A stretch of DNA of 14,042 nucleotides from Pseudomonadota bacterium (lineage in GTDB: Bacteria > Pseudomonadota > Alphaproteobacteria > Rhizobiales > Hyphomicrobiaceae): positions 1 to 14,042 of the forward strand of contig JAEYYJ010000070.1 in assembly GCA_023430845.1 (NCBI GenBank). Direction: 5' to 3'. The position numbers and the translations under genes were made by a program. Position 1 is the stretch's first letter, and every line of letters starts with the position of its first letter. This document shows, piece after piece, positions 1 to 7,190 of this stretch. Under the pieces are notes generated by a model that did no database searches, was not told the DNA's origin, and saw only the letters and a list, made by a program, of their open reading frames with translations.

Positions 1-1
1 C

Positions 2-226
2 GGCCATTCGCGCGCTGCGCCACCGCCCGCTGCTGGGACGGGGGCGATCCCGCCGTTGTCAGAGCGCCTGCCACGCGACTGGTATCACAATATCATCCGA
101 CAGGTCGGCAACTACGGCGACATTTTCGAGCGCAATCTCGGCAAGGAGACGCCGCTTGCAATTGAACGCGGCGTCAACTCGCTTTGGGTGCAGGGCGGCA
201 TCCTCTATGCGCCACCGATGCGCTAG
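2..226 (+). CDS. aapJ: General L-amino acid ABC transporter substrate-binding protein, C-terminal end (AapJ-like), partial
   Basis: Only the last part of the gene is in the window; its 5' end lies upstream. The final ~55 residues carry features I recognise from AapJ proteins: a DWYHNIIRQVGNYGDIF segment, an IERGVNSLW segment, and the ending GGILYAPPMR before a TAG at 224-226. AapJ is the periplasmic receptor of the AapJQMP importer for general L-amino acids. The first ~14 codons of this frame (rich in Ala/Pro) do not look like AapJ. The frame beginning at base 3 reads AIRALRHRPLLGR there, which fits the family better. A one-base shift near the G run at 40-44 would join the two, so the gene may carry a frameshift or the sequence an error. 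The assignment of the tail is fairly safe; the integrity of the gene is not. Confidence 0.75.
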   Translation, partial: GHSRAAPPPAAGTGAIPPLSERLPRDWYHNIIRQVGNYGDIFERNLGKETPLAIERGVNSLWVQGGILYAPPMR

Positions 227-377
227 GCGCGCGAAGAGAGCACACGCGCTTTGCCACCTGCAGGCATCGCGATGCTGTCGACGCTCTCACTCATGCTGAT
301 CGATGGCGCCCCTTCCGTCAGTGCGGATGCTACCGGTGACAAGAAGCGGCGCATTCGCACGGGCGGCGTCGGCATGT

Positions 378-381
378 GGAG
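378..381 (+). promoter_or_regulatory. Shine-Dalgarno GGAG deciding the META-protein start
   Basis: GGAG lies 7 bases upstream of the ATG at 389. The upstream in-frame ATG at 251 has no such site, and its N-terminal extension would place the signal peptide internally. The start at 389 is therefore preferred. Confidence 0.6.
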
Positions 382-388
382 TACGGGC

Positions 389-1105
389 ATGAATGAATTT
401 GGCGGAGGAAGAACCGTCGGCGTCGCGGGGCGGATTGCCGCATTATCTCTCGCACTTTCCTTCGCCGCCGTCTCCGAGGCTGCAAGCACGAACTTCAACG
501 GCCGTGGAAATGAGCCGAGCTGGCATGTTCAGATTACGGAAGCGGGCCTGAGCTTCCGGCGCCTGGGAGGCGAGACGTTCACAATCTCGCCGACGCCCGA
601 AGCCCGAATTGCCGACGGCGTGAAGACCTATCGTGCGACGGTGGATGGTCAGTCATTTTCGATGATGATTGCAGATGCGTTGTGCGTCGATACGATGAGC
701 GGAATGCCGCATCCAAATACCGTGACGGTGCTCAGGGTTGATCAGAAGCTGTCCGGCTGTGGCGGCGATCCGTCGAGCCTGCTCCACGGCCAATGGTCGC
801 TCCGGCAAATCGACGGAAAAGCAATCGTTGCCGATGCGCAGCCTACCCTTGCTTTCGGGTCTGATGGTCGAGTGAGCGGAGATGGCTCCTGCAACAGGTT
901 CTTCGGCTCCTATGTATTGACGGGAGAAGGCCTGAGCTTCTCGGGCCTTGGAACATCGAGAATGGCCTGCGCGCAGCCGATCCTGGATCAGGAAAGTTCT
1001 TTCATGCAGATTCTCGGAGCAGTCATCCGCTTCGACATCGGTTCGGATGGAAGTCTGGTTCTTCATGGCAGCGATGGCCGGGCTCTCTTGGCGCGCCGAA
1101 AGTAG
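389..1105 (+). CDS. Exported protein with GNEPSW-type N-terminal domain and META (HslJ-like) C-terminal domain
   Basis: This 238-residue protein begins with a signal peptide: basic start, then hydrophobic IAALSLALSFAAV, with likely cleavage around SEAAS (residues 30-33). No lipobox cysteine is evident. Residues 40-45 read GNEPSW, a hallmark of the COG3650-type envelope proteins often found next to META domains. Residues ~133-236 form a META domain: LHGQW start, a GSCNRF motif (166-171) and a TRMAC motif (190-194), the two cysteines of which (168 and 194) could pair. Cysteines 99 and 124 may pair in the first domain. It probably sits in the periplasm, and related proteins are linked to envelope stress or heat-shock. 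The exact role is unknown. An in-frame ATG at 251 would extend it by 46 residues but has no ribosome site and hides the signal peptide. It follows the aapJ-like gene by 162 bases on the same strand and is probably transcribed separately. Confidence 0.85.
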   Translation: MNEFGGGRTVGVAGRIAALSLALSFAAVSEAASTNFNGRGNEPSWHVQITEAGLSFRRLGGETFTISPTPEARIADGVKTYRATVDGQSFSMMIADALCVDTMSGMPHPNTVTVLRVDQKLSGCGGDPSSLLHGQWSLRQIDGKAIVADAQPTLAFGSDGRVSGDGSCNRFFGSYVLTGEGLSFSGLGTSRMACAQPILDQESSFMQILGAVIRFDIGSDGSLVLHGSDGRALLARRK

Positions 1106-1533
1106 GGCGGCTGAGAAGCGCTTCGCCTACTGGCGCGATTAGCAGCAGACGCGGTAATCCGCAGTCCGGCAATAGCTGCTCTTGCCTCTGGAATAGCGGT
1201 CGGGACAGCGGCCAAGCATGCCCAGCCGAAAGCCGTCTCACCATTTCACGTTTCTGCACATCAGGCGGATAGGCGTGCTCTTTCAGGTCGCCTCGCCCCC
1301 TTCGCTCTGTCATGTCCGTTGGCCGCGTCATCGCGACCGGGCTGAGGCACCAACATTCGGTCCGGAAGAGAGACACCGCTGAAGTCGGCTTTTCTCTGCT
1401 TACGCAGGAACGAGAAGTTACAAATTGAGCCATTCCGAGTCCGCTTCGGGTCAACCTCCTCGCGTTAATAACCATGCGAAGGAAGAAGTTGCTCCGAACC
1501 GGACGCGCGATCAAGCCATGGGGATGAATGCGC
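1106..1533. other. Stretch without a convincing gene
   Basis: These ~430 bases separate the META gene from the decayed mobile module. No frame gives a recognisable domain. The only oddity is a short cysteine-rich reading frame on the minus strand at 1139-1219, listed separately. A minus-strand open frame of 163 codons (1023-1514) overlaps the META gene antisense, is arginine-rich and looks like a compositional shadow. I see no tRNA, repeat array or strong hairpin here. Confidence 0.5.
1139..1219 (-). other. Short cysteine-rich reading frame, possible 3' end of a decayed gene
   Basis: The 26-codon frame starts MLGRCPDRYSRGK and ends in YCRTADYRVCC before TAA. It has four cysteines and looks more protein-like than its surroundings. 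A TGA 11 codons upstream of this ATG closes the frame, and no Shine-Dalgarno is evident, so it may be the tail of a broken small secreted protein gene. It converges with the META gene, whose stop is 33 bases away. I do not recognise a family and would not call it a gene without homologues. Confidence 0.2.
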
Positions 1534-1882
1534 TCATGCTGGTCTGCCTCTCAAACAAGGAGCCATGAACACGATCGATAGCACGCGCTCGACTGCGGCA
1601 TCGTCGTCGACATCGATGATGATCAGACTGTCGACGGTCGCGACACCGACACCGTTCATTGAGAGCTGCCCGCGAAGCGCCCAAGACCCCTCCTGTTCGA
1701 TTTCTTCAAGAGTAGGTAGTCGCTCGCAAAAGATCGCAGGCCGCCCACAATACTTGGCTTCTTGTCGCACAGCGGTATCGGTGAGTAGCCGTTCTCGCGA
1801 AGCTGGCGCGCCACCGCCGCGTATGCCCGTTGACCGGGGTAGATCCTTCGCTGGGTGCTTCAGCCGTCAGCTTTCCCATCAT
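1534..1882 (-). pseudogene. Decayed bifunctional DNA primase/polymerase (prim-pol), N-terminal remnant
   Basis: The remnant reads across three frames. The ATG at 1882-1880 overlaps the stop of the AlpA-like gene as ATGA and gives about 18 codons. The match then continues in another frame at ~1835-1743, with QRAYAAVARQLRENGYSPIP followed by LCDKKPSIVG. It shifts again to the frame at ~1731-1565, with FCERLPTLEEIEQEGSW and then GVGVATVDSLIIIDVDDD. A YxxxAxxLxxxGYxxIPL start, a K+P segment, an LPTxEEI segment and a GVG...IDVDDD acidic strand are, in that order, the N-terminal pattern of prim-pol proteins of integrative elements and phages. The acidic DVDDD would supply catalytic metal ligands. 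The rest of the polymerase and any helicase region are missing. At least two frameshifts and the truncation make it nonfunctional. It was probably translationally coupled to the regulator upstream. Confidence 0.65.
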
Positions 1883-2082
1883 GATCGCGGTGTCCACGTA
1901 CCGTCGATCCACGCAGCGATTTCGCTCGTGCGCCAGCCGATCCTACCGGGAGAGATCTGGATGCGCCGGGGAAAGGCGTTTCGGGCCTCGAGCCGCCAGA
2001 CAGTCTGCCGACTCAAGTTCACGAGGGCCCAAACTCCGGGCCAGGAAAGGATGTGGTCGACGTTGTCTGGCTCGTTGGTCAT
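1879..2082 (-). CDS. AlpA-family helix-turn-helix regulator (excisionase-like)
   Basis: This small protein of 67 residues carries the AlpA / phage-regulator fold pattern: HILSWPGVWALVNLSRQTVW, RLEARNAFPRRIQI, and a WRTSEIAAWID ending. Residues ~11-60 form the winged helix-turn-helix. Such proteins act in the cytoplasm on the DNA of integrative elements, controlling excision or the replication operon. The ATG at 2082 matches the usual length. A GTG at 2115 in the same frame would add 11 residues; neither has a strong ribosome site. Its stop overlaps the ATG of the primase-polymerase remnant. Unlike its two neighbours it has no internal stop or frameshift, so it may still be expressed. Confidence in the family is high and in present function low. 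Confidence 0.75.
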   Translation of the reverse strand: MTNEPDNVDHILSWPGVWALVNLSRQTVWRLEARNAFPRRIQISPGRIGWRTSEIAAWIDGTWTPRS

Positions 2083-2132
2083 GCCGCGAATGGCGGAAAT
2101 CGGAATACCGATCACGACCGAAACCGTTCGAT

Positions 2133-2908
2133 TTATTTCTTCGGTTTCGACCTTGATGCGGCCGGACGCCTCATTCGCTTGAGAAGGCGCTTCACCGCGG
2201 ACTCGACGCCCTGTGTTTGAAGCCCGAGCAGCTCCAGCAACGCCGATGATAACGACACGTACTTGCCGGTTACAGACGAGGTGGGGGCTCTATCGAAAAT
2301 GTCCTCGAACACGCTAGATTCGCGAGTACGTACTCACGCTCCGGATGGCTTGGGCGTCCACGCTTATCGCCTCGCTCGATTTCCATCTGCGCTGCGAGTA
2401 GTGCATGACAGCGGGCAAGAAAGCTCGACAGCACCTCAGCTGAGCGCCTCGCTCGGCTCGAGCGCCGGCTACGCATTTCTTCCGCAACGGCGCGCTCAGG
2501 CTCGCGCGCTCTCGATCTGATGATGTTCAATTCGCGGCTCGAAGGCGTGTCTACCGAAACGCCGGCGTCTTCAAACGCCTCGTCTGTCAACGGTCGCGCC
2601 ATCTCAGAACCGACAATGTCGGCTAGGGCCTGCCTGGTCGGCGCCGAACCTCCACTCATAAGCAGGGCGGCCGTCCCGAACGCCTTCTCGAATTTCCCCA
2701 GTTCCTCCAGCAGCTACGGCCGCAACGCCCTCCTCGCCGGCGCACGAAGCGGGAGACCTGCGTTCAAGGTTGACCGAAAATCGAGCATGAGTTGCATCAG
2801 CTGTGTCCGAGTAGGATCATCAGGCGCGTGCTCGCGCAGCAACTTGTCAAAATCGCGCTTGTCGATGGCGAAGCGCGCAAGTTTTCCCTTATCCGCGTCG
2901 TTAGCCAC
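2133..2908 (-). pseudogene. Mobile-element hypothetical gene broken by an amber stop and a frameshift
   Basis: The gene starts at ATG 2908 (MANDADKGKLARFAIDKRDF) and runs in one frame to about 2310, except for a TAG at 2716-2714. The frame continues directly after the stop with LLEELGKFEKAFGTAALLMS. Near 2325-2310 coherence moves to a second frame (VFEDIFDRAPTSSVTGKYVS, then LLELLGLQTQGVESAVKRLL) that ends at TAA 2135-2133. The intact ancestor would have been about 258 residues. I recall unnamed proteins of this kind beside AlpA regulators and primase-polymerases in alphaproteobacterial islands; no function is known to me. No catalytic motif is visible. A CAG-to-TAG transition would explain the stop. 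It is the first gene of the decayed minus-strand module, 60 bases from the attachment-like repeat. Confidence 0.6.
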
Positions 2909-2968
2909 AGCGTCCCCAGATGCCCCCCGGCAGGAACACTTCCCCTCTTGGGATATCTCTCTAACTTC

Positions 2969-2996
2969 TTGATTTTATTGGCGCGCCGGAGAGGAT
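2969..2996 (+). repeat. Attachment-site-like direct repeat, copy 1 (tRNA-Arg 3'-end duplicate)
   Basis: This 28-base stretch matches 10243-10270 at 24 positions in the same orientation. The core, TTGATTT-ATTGGCGCGC, differs at one base of 18, and a GG..AGGAT extension follows. In the other copy the right-hand 18 bases are the 3' end of tRNA-Arg including CCA. Similarity stops after base 2996. This is what a left attachment site of a tRNA-inserted element looks like after some divergence. The inference rests on one pair of imperfect repeats. Confidence 0.5.
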
Positions 2997-3046
2997 GAAG
3001 ATGGGCAGACCCATGTGCTGTTATTGCGTAATACGAATGAGGCTCT

Positions 3047-3118
3047 CTACGTGATCTCGACCGCGTCGTCAGCCTGAATGCCGAAGCAGGAATGGTGCCA
3101 TCGATCTTCAAACGGCAT
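3047..3118 (-). other. Short reading frame downstream of the permease
   Basis: A 23-codon frame (MPFEDRWHHSCFGIQADDAV, then EIT) begins 17 bases after the permease stop in a different frame. Its composition is protein-like (Trp, two His, Cys), but no family is recognised and the ribosome site is weak. It could be a residue of a fifth operon gene lost at the island end, or chance. Confidence 0.15.
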
Positions 3119-3134
3119 CTGCGCGACTGTCCAC

Positions 3135-4004
3135 TTATATCCGTTCGAAGCGGATGTAACGCCATGCCACCGCGATAATCACCATCACCACCATGGCCAC
3201 GATGAATGACATCGCCGCGCCGAGGCCGAGTTGGAATGCCTGCATCTGGTTCGCGATCAAGGGCGCAATCATCGCGCTCGACGGGTTTCCGACCAACAAA
3301 GGCACGAAGAACATACCCGTCAACGGCACGAACGTGAGAATTGCGGCAGAGATCACACCCGGCATTGTCAGTGGCAACGTGACGTACCAAAACGTCCGCA
3401 CGGGATTGGCACCAAGATCCGCCGCCGCGTCGACCAGTGCCCAGTCCATCTTCTCGAGTGACGCGAAAATCGCGATCGCAGCGAACGGCAGCGAGAAATA
3501 TGTCATCACCAAAATGACTGGAAAAGGGTTGTACAATAGGAATGACAGCGGCTCGTCAATGACACCGATCTGCATCAGGCTTTTGTTGATGATGCCGCCA
3601 TGCCCGAGCAGTGCCATCCAGGCGTAGGCGCGCAGCAGGCCGCTTGTCCAGAACGATAGAACCACAGCACCGAGCAATATCTTCTGCCAGCGCTTGGTGT
3701 ATCGCGCGATCCAGTACGCGAAGGGATAAGCGAAGCAGAGGGTGACGAATGTAATGATCACCGAGGTCCAAAGAGTGCGGAAGAGAACGCTCGGATACGT
3801 CCAGCTCTCGAAGAACACCAGATAGTTCGCGAATGTCCATTCGCGGATGACTTGGTAGTTTTCCGTCGTCCAGAAACTGTAGACGAACATGATGGCGATC
3901 GGCACGACGAACAGCGCAAGCTGTACCGCGACCATTGGATACAGACCCCATAGTGGGGTCTGCTCCCTGGTTTGAACGCCAACGTCCGTAGCGCGGGCCC
4001 TCAT
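3135..4004 (-). CDS. Polyamine-type ABC transporter permease (PotB-like)
   Basis: This 289-residue inner-membrane protein has about six hydrophobic segments (near residues 19-45, 74-100, 109-134, 161-181, 207-228 and 258-281). The cytoplasmic EAA loop at ~182-206 (DAAADLGANPVRTFWYVTLP) docks on the ATPase. Layout and length fit PotB/PotH permeases of spermidine/putrescine-type importers. Its ATG overlaps the binding-protein stop by four bases (ATGA), so translation is probably coupled. It is the last gene of the minus-strand operon. Substrate choice lies with the binding protein. Related importers carry polyamines, but also opines or other amines, so the substrate is open. Confidence 0.9.
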   Translation of the reverse strand: MRARATDVGVQTREQTPLWGLYPMVAVQLALFVVPIAIMFVYSFWTTENYQVIREWTFANYLVFFESWTYPSVLFRTLWTSVIITFVTLCFAYPFAYWIARYTKRWQKILLGAVVLSFWTSGLLRAYAWMALLGHGGIINKSLMQIGVIDEPLSFLLYNPFPVILVMTYFSLPFAAIAIFASLEKMDWALVDAAADLGANPVRTFWYVTLPLTMPGVISAAILTFVPLTGMFFVPLLVGNPSSAMIAPLIANQMQAFQLGLGAAMSFIVAMVVMVIIAVAWRYIRFERI

Positions 4005-5101
4005 GTCGCGGCCATCACCTCGTTCCAGGCTGCAGCATAGGCTTCAGGGCTGGCTGGCGCCTCGATGAGGCGCATCTTCAGCGCGACCTCCGGCTGGTCC
4101 ATCAAGTTTGCGGTCACGATTTCGCCGTCACCCCGAGACTTCAGGAGCTCCGCGCCCGCACGATTGGCAGTGCCGCGTTGCAACCGTTTGAAGTTCTTCG
4201 CAACGTATTCCGCATTGTGAATGTAGTCGATCCACTTGAGCGCCGCGTCCCGGTTCACCGCCCCCTTCACCAGGATGTCACCATCGATCCAGCCGTAATA
4301 GCCTTCCTTCGGCACCTCTGTACCCATCGGTGGGCCGCCCGACGTCTGAATGGTACGTGCGCGGCCGGGTGATGACATCCCGATCCATACGGTCTCCTCG
4401 ACGAAGAGGCGGAGTTGCTCATTCCATCCTTTGGTAATCGTCGGTGCGTTGCGCTTGATCCTGATCAGCACGTCCTTGGCGCGACTGAGCTGTTCCTTGT
4501 TCATCGCGAACGGCTTCTCGATACCCAGGATCATGGCAGCCATCGGCCACATGAACTCGTGCTGATCGCTGAAGCTGACGCGCCCCTTGTATTTCGGATC
4601 GAGCAGCGCTTCATAGGACGTCGGCGGCGTCGTAATCTTGTTCTTGTTGTAGACCAGCAGCGTCGGGTTCCAGCCCCACGGCACCATCAGCATCTTCCCG
4701 CCTTCGACCTGAAGCGCCGGGATTTTCTTGAACTCGGGATGCATATTCTTGGTGACGTTCGGCAGGCTCTCGATATCGATCGGCTCGATGAAACCTTCCT
4801 GATGGTAACGCAAGGGCCAAAGGCCATCGGCCTCGAAGATGTCGTACTGGGATGTGCCGGACAGCTTGAGCTTGGCGAACGTCTCAGCGTTCCCGCCCAT
4901 TCCGATATGGTTCACCCTGATGCCGGTCTTGTCGAAGAATTCCTTGATGCCGGCCGGCTCAACGTGCCCGCCCCAGGCGAGCCAGTTCACGGTGCCCGAG
5001 GCATTCGCCTGGCTCGGCCACGCGGATATGCCGGCACCAGCCGCGATGCCGGCCGCTGCCGCACCACCAATGAACCGCCTGCGTGTCGGAACTATCGCCA
5101 T
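4001..5101 (-). CDS. Polyamine-type ABC transporter periplasmic substrate-binding protein (PotD-like), Tat signal
   Basis: The protein has 366 residues. The N-terminus has a twin-arginine pattern (TRRRFIGG, residues 6-13), an Ala/Gly-rich hydrophobic core and likely cleavage near QANAS (31-35), predicting export of the folded protein by Tat. The mature start VNWLAWGGHVEPAGIKEFFD and the ITTPPTSYEALLDPKYKGRV region are typical of the PotD/extracellular-binding-protein family 1 group. An AAGGAG ribosome site at 5113-5108 lies six bases from the ATG. It is 47 bases downstream of the ATPase gene and overlaps the next permease. Ligand residues cannot be assigned by eye, so spermidine or putrescine is only one possibility. 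Confidence 0.9.
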   Translation of the reverse strand: MAIVPTRRRFIGGAAAAGIAAGAGISAWPSQANASGTVNWLAWGGHVEPAGIKEFFDKTGIRVNHIGMGGNAETFAKLKLSGTSQYDIFEADGLWPLRYHQEGFIEPIDIESLPNVTKNMHPEFKKIPALQVEGGKMLMVPWGWNPTLLVYNKNKITTPPTSYEALLDPKYKGRVSFSDQHEFMWPMAAMILGIEKPFAMNKEQLSRAKDVLIRIKRNAPTITKGWNEQLRLFVEETVWIGMSSPGRARTIQTSGGPPMGTEVPKEGYYGWIDGDILVKGAVNRDAALKWIDYIHNAEYVAKNFKRLQRGTANRAGAELLKSRGDGEIVTANLMDQPEVALKMRLIEAPASPEAYAAAWNEVMAAT

Positions 5102-5107
5102 GTCGGT

Positions 5108-5113
5108 CTCCTT
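5108..5113 (-). promoter_or_regulatory. Strong Shine-Dalgarno AAGGAG of the binding-protein gene
   Basis: A perfect AAGGAG sits six bases before the ATG at 5101. It is among the strongest ribosome sites in the operon and fits the usual need for excess binding protein over membrane components. Confidence 0.6.
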
Positions 5114-5148
5114 GCGCTTTACTTTGCTACTGACGAACTGAATTGTTC

Positions 5149-6294
5149 TCAGCCCTCTTCATCAACGAGAAATATGCGCGCATCGTCCTCGTTCCACGAA
5201 AGGACCACGCGCCGTCCCTCTTCGAGCGGTACTGTGTCCGCGTCTTCACTGTCAGCGAGGCGATAGCACAGCACGTCCTTTCCGCCGTCGAGCCGCACCG
5301 TATAATGCGTAACGAATCCTAGTCGGGAGACGTGCGCGAGGACGCCGGCGATTTCGCTGTCACCGACCACACCGCCCTCGAACGACAGGCGCATCTTCTC
5401 GGGCCGCACGAGCAACGCCACGCGTGCCTGCTCACCGACAGCGCCGGTAATTCGCCCGCGCAACCGCCCGACGCCGTCCACATCCACCGCGCCGATTCCG
5501 TCGGCCTTCCGGAAAAGGCGACCCTCGAAACCATTCGCTGCCCCGATGAACTCCATGACGAAGCGATGCGTTGGGTGATCGTAGATCTCCCTCGGCGCGC
5601 CGACCTGCAATAGACGCCCGCCGCTCATCACGCCGATGCGATCCGACATCGCCATCGCTTCTTCCTGATCGTGCGTGACGTAAACGAATGTGATGCCAAC
5701 CTGCCGCTGCAGGCGCGTCAGCTCGATCTGCATCTGCTTGCGCAGTTTGAGATCGAGGGCGCCCAGTGGCTCGTCGAGCAGCAGGACCGAAGGACGATTG
5801 ACAAGAGCTCGCGCAAGGGCCACGCGCTGGCGCTGACCGCCGCTGAGCTGACCCGGCCGACGCGTCTCGTATCCCGAGAGGGACACCATCTGCAGCATTT
5901 CGGAAGCCGCCGCTTGCCGCTCTGCACGGGCAACGCCCTTCATCCGGAGGCCAAACTCGACGTTCTCGGAGACCGTCATATGCGGAAAGAGCGCGTAGCT
6001 CTGAAACACCGTATTCACCGGCCGCTCATAGGGCGGCGTCTGAGCCACCGAGCGGCCTTCGATCAACACATCGCCACTCGTCGGCGCCTCGAATCCTCCG
6101 ATCAGATTGAGCGTCGTGCTCTTTCCGCAACCGCTCGGACCGAGCAGAGAGAAGAATTCGCCGCGCTCAATGTCGAGTGAGATCTCATCGAGCGCGACAC
6201 TTTCTCCGAACACCTTGCGAGCCTTGCGGATCTCTATGGCGCGACCAGAAGCAGAAGCGGACGATTGCGAGCTAGCACGAACAGCGTCGTTCAC
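5149..6294 (-). CDS. Polyamine-type ABC transporter ATP-binding protein (PotA-like)
   Basis: This 381-residue cytoplasmic ATPase energises the importer. Walker A is GPSGCGKST (52-60), the Q-loop glutamine is 98, the signature LSGGQ is 150-154, Walker B LLLDEP is 171-176 and the switch histidine is 208. The C-terminal ~100 residues fit a TOBE domain, as in PotA/CysA/MalK-type subunits. All catalytic residues are present. The start is GTG at 6294, overlapping the preceding permease stop (GTGA), with GGAG eight bases upstream. Family membership is certain; the transported substrate is not. Confidence 0.93.
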   Translation of the reverse strand: MNDAVRASSQSSASASGRAIEIRKARKVFGESVALDEISLDIERGEFFSLLGPSGCGKSTTLNLIGGFEAPTSGDVLIEGRSVAQTPPYERPVNTVFQSYALFPHMTVSENVEFGLRMKGVARAERQAAASEMLQMVSLSGYETRRPGQLSGGQRQRVALARALVNRPSVLLLDEPLGALDLKLRKQMQIELTRLQRQVGITFVYVTHDQEEAMAMSDRIGVMSGGRLLQVGAPREIYDHPTHRFVMEFIGAANGFEGRLFRKADGIGAVDVDGVGRLRGRITGAVGEQARVALLVRPEKMRLSFEGGVVGDSEIAGVLAHVSRLGFVTHYTVRLDGGKDVLCYRLADSEDADTVPLEEGRRVVLSWNEDDARIFLVDEEG

Positions 6295-7112
6295 CGGGAT
6301 GTCTCCGTCGCAGAGGTTCTGGATGACAACCAGTTACCGATCAGCAGCAGTACGAACGACGCAAGCAGCAGTACCGTTGCCAGAGCGTTCACGCGCGGCG
6401 CGATGCCGTCCTTCAGCAGGCTCCAGATATACATTGTGATCGTGCCCCTCTGCCCTGATACGAAGTAGGTGATCAAGAACTCGTCCATCGACAGTGCGAA
6501 CACCAGCAGCGCGGCCCCCGCGATGCCCGGCATGAGAATTGGCAGGACGACGTGGAGAAATGTCCGTCGTGGATTGGCGCCAAGGTCCGCAGCCGCGAGT
6601 TCGAGCGTTCGATCGAAGCCGTACAGGCGCGTCGAGACGACCATGATCGCGAACGGCGTCGTGAAGACCACATGCCCGAGAATGATCGTCAGACGCGACA
6701 GCGGAACATCCAGGAAGCTGAAGAAAATCAGCAAAGCCACGCCCATGAGGAAGTGCGGAATGATCATGGGCAGCAGAACCAGGAGGTGACTTGCGCCCTT
6801 GAAGCGATAACTCCGCCGGACAAGCGGAAACGCTGCAAGCGTTCCCAGAGTCGTCGATATCAGCGTGGTCCAGGATGCGATGAAGATGCTGTTGTAGAGC
6901 GCATCGTGCATGACGAAATCGTATCGCAGCTCGCGATACCACTCGATCGTGAAGCCACGAAACGGCAGGGACGGAATGATGTGATCGTTGAACGAGAACA
7001 GAACGAGGAAGAAAATCGGAATGTAGAGGAACGCAAATCCGAGAATACCGCAAGCCGGTATGAGCAGTCGCCCGAAGCGTTGTCTTGCGCGGGCGGCGAT
7101 CGTTGAACTCAT
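6291..7112 (-). CDS. Polyamine-type ABC transporter permease (PotC-like)
   Basis: This 273-residue membrane protein has about six hydrophobic helices, the first at residues ~17-41. Its EAA loop at ~171-196 (ELAAADLGANPRRTFLHVVL) parallels that of the other permease, as expected for a PotB/PotC heterodimer. AAGG lies eight bases before the ATG. It is the first transporter gene after the regulator, 78 bases downstream of that gene, and overlaps the ATPase gene by four bases. Confidence 0.9.
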   Translation of the reverse strand: MSSTIAARARQRFGRLLIPACGILGFAFLYIPIFFLVLFSFNDHIIPSLPFRGFTIEWYRELRYDFVMHDALYNSIFIASWTTLISTTLGTLAAFPLVRRSYRFKGASHLLVLLPMIIPHFLMGVALLIFFSFLDVPLSRLTIILGHVVFTTPFAIMVVSTRLYGFDRTLELAAADLGANPRRTFLHVVLPILMPGIAGAALLVFALSMDEFLITYFVSGQRGTITMYIWSLLKDGIAPRVNALATVLLLASFVLLLIGNWLSSRTSATETSR

Positions 7113-7190
7113 ATCAGCTACCTTCGCGGTGCAGTGCGTGCGCAGCAGTATCGGGCATTAACCCAGCTCGTCGTAACATTCCGCACTCTC

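Noticed and set aside
251..388. Upstream start for the META protein at 251
   Set aside because: It has no ribosome site and would bury the signal peptide 46 residues inside; ATG 389 has GGAG at proper spacing.
1088..1098. Third TTGGCGCGCCG copy, a possible further attachment site at the end of the META gene
   Set aside because: Only 11 bases match 2978-2988 and the flanks differ. GGCGCGCC also occurs near 1805, 5594 and 7395, so it is common here and probably coincidental.
3001..3014. ATGGG-CAGA-CCCAT hairpin as terminator of the transporter operon
   Set aside because: The stem is only 5 bp, has no U-run, and is more than 120 bases from the permease stop.
4415..5266. Long plus-strand open frame (283 codons) opposite the binding-protein gene
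   Set aside because: It is antisense to a gene with clear family motifs, has no domain or ribosome site, and is a high-GC shadow frame.
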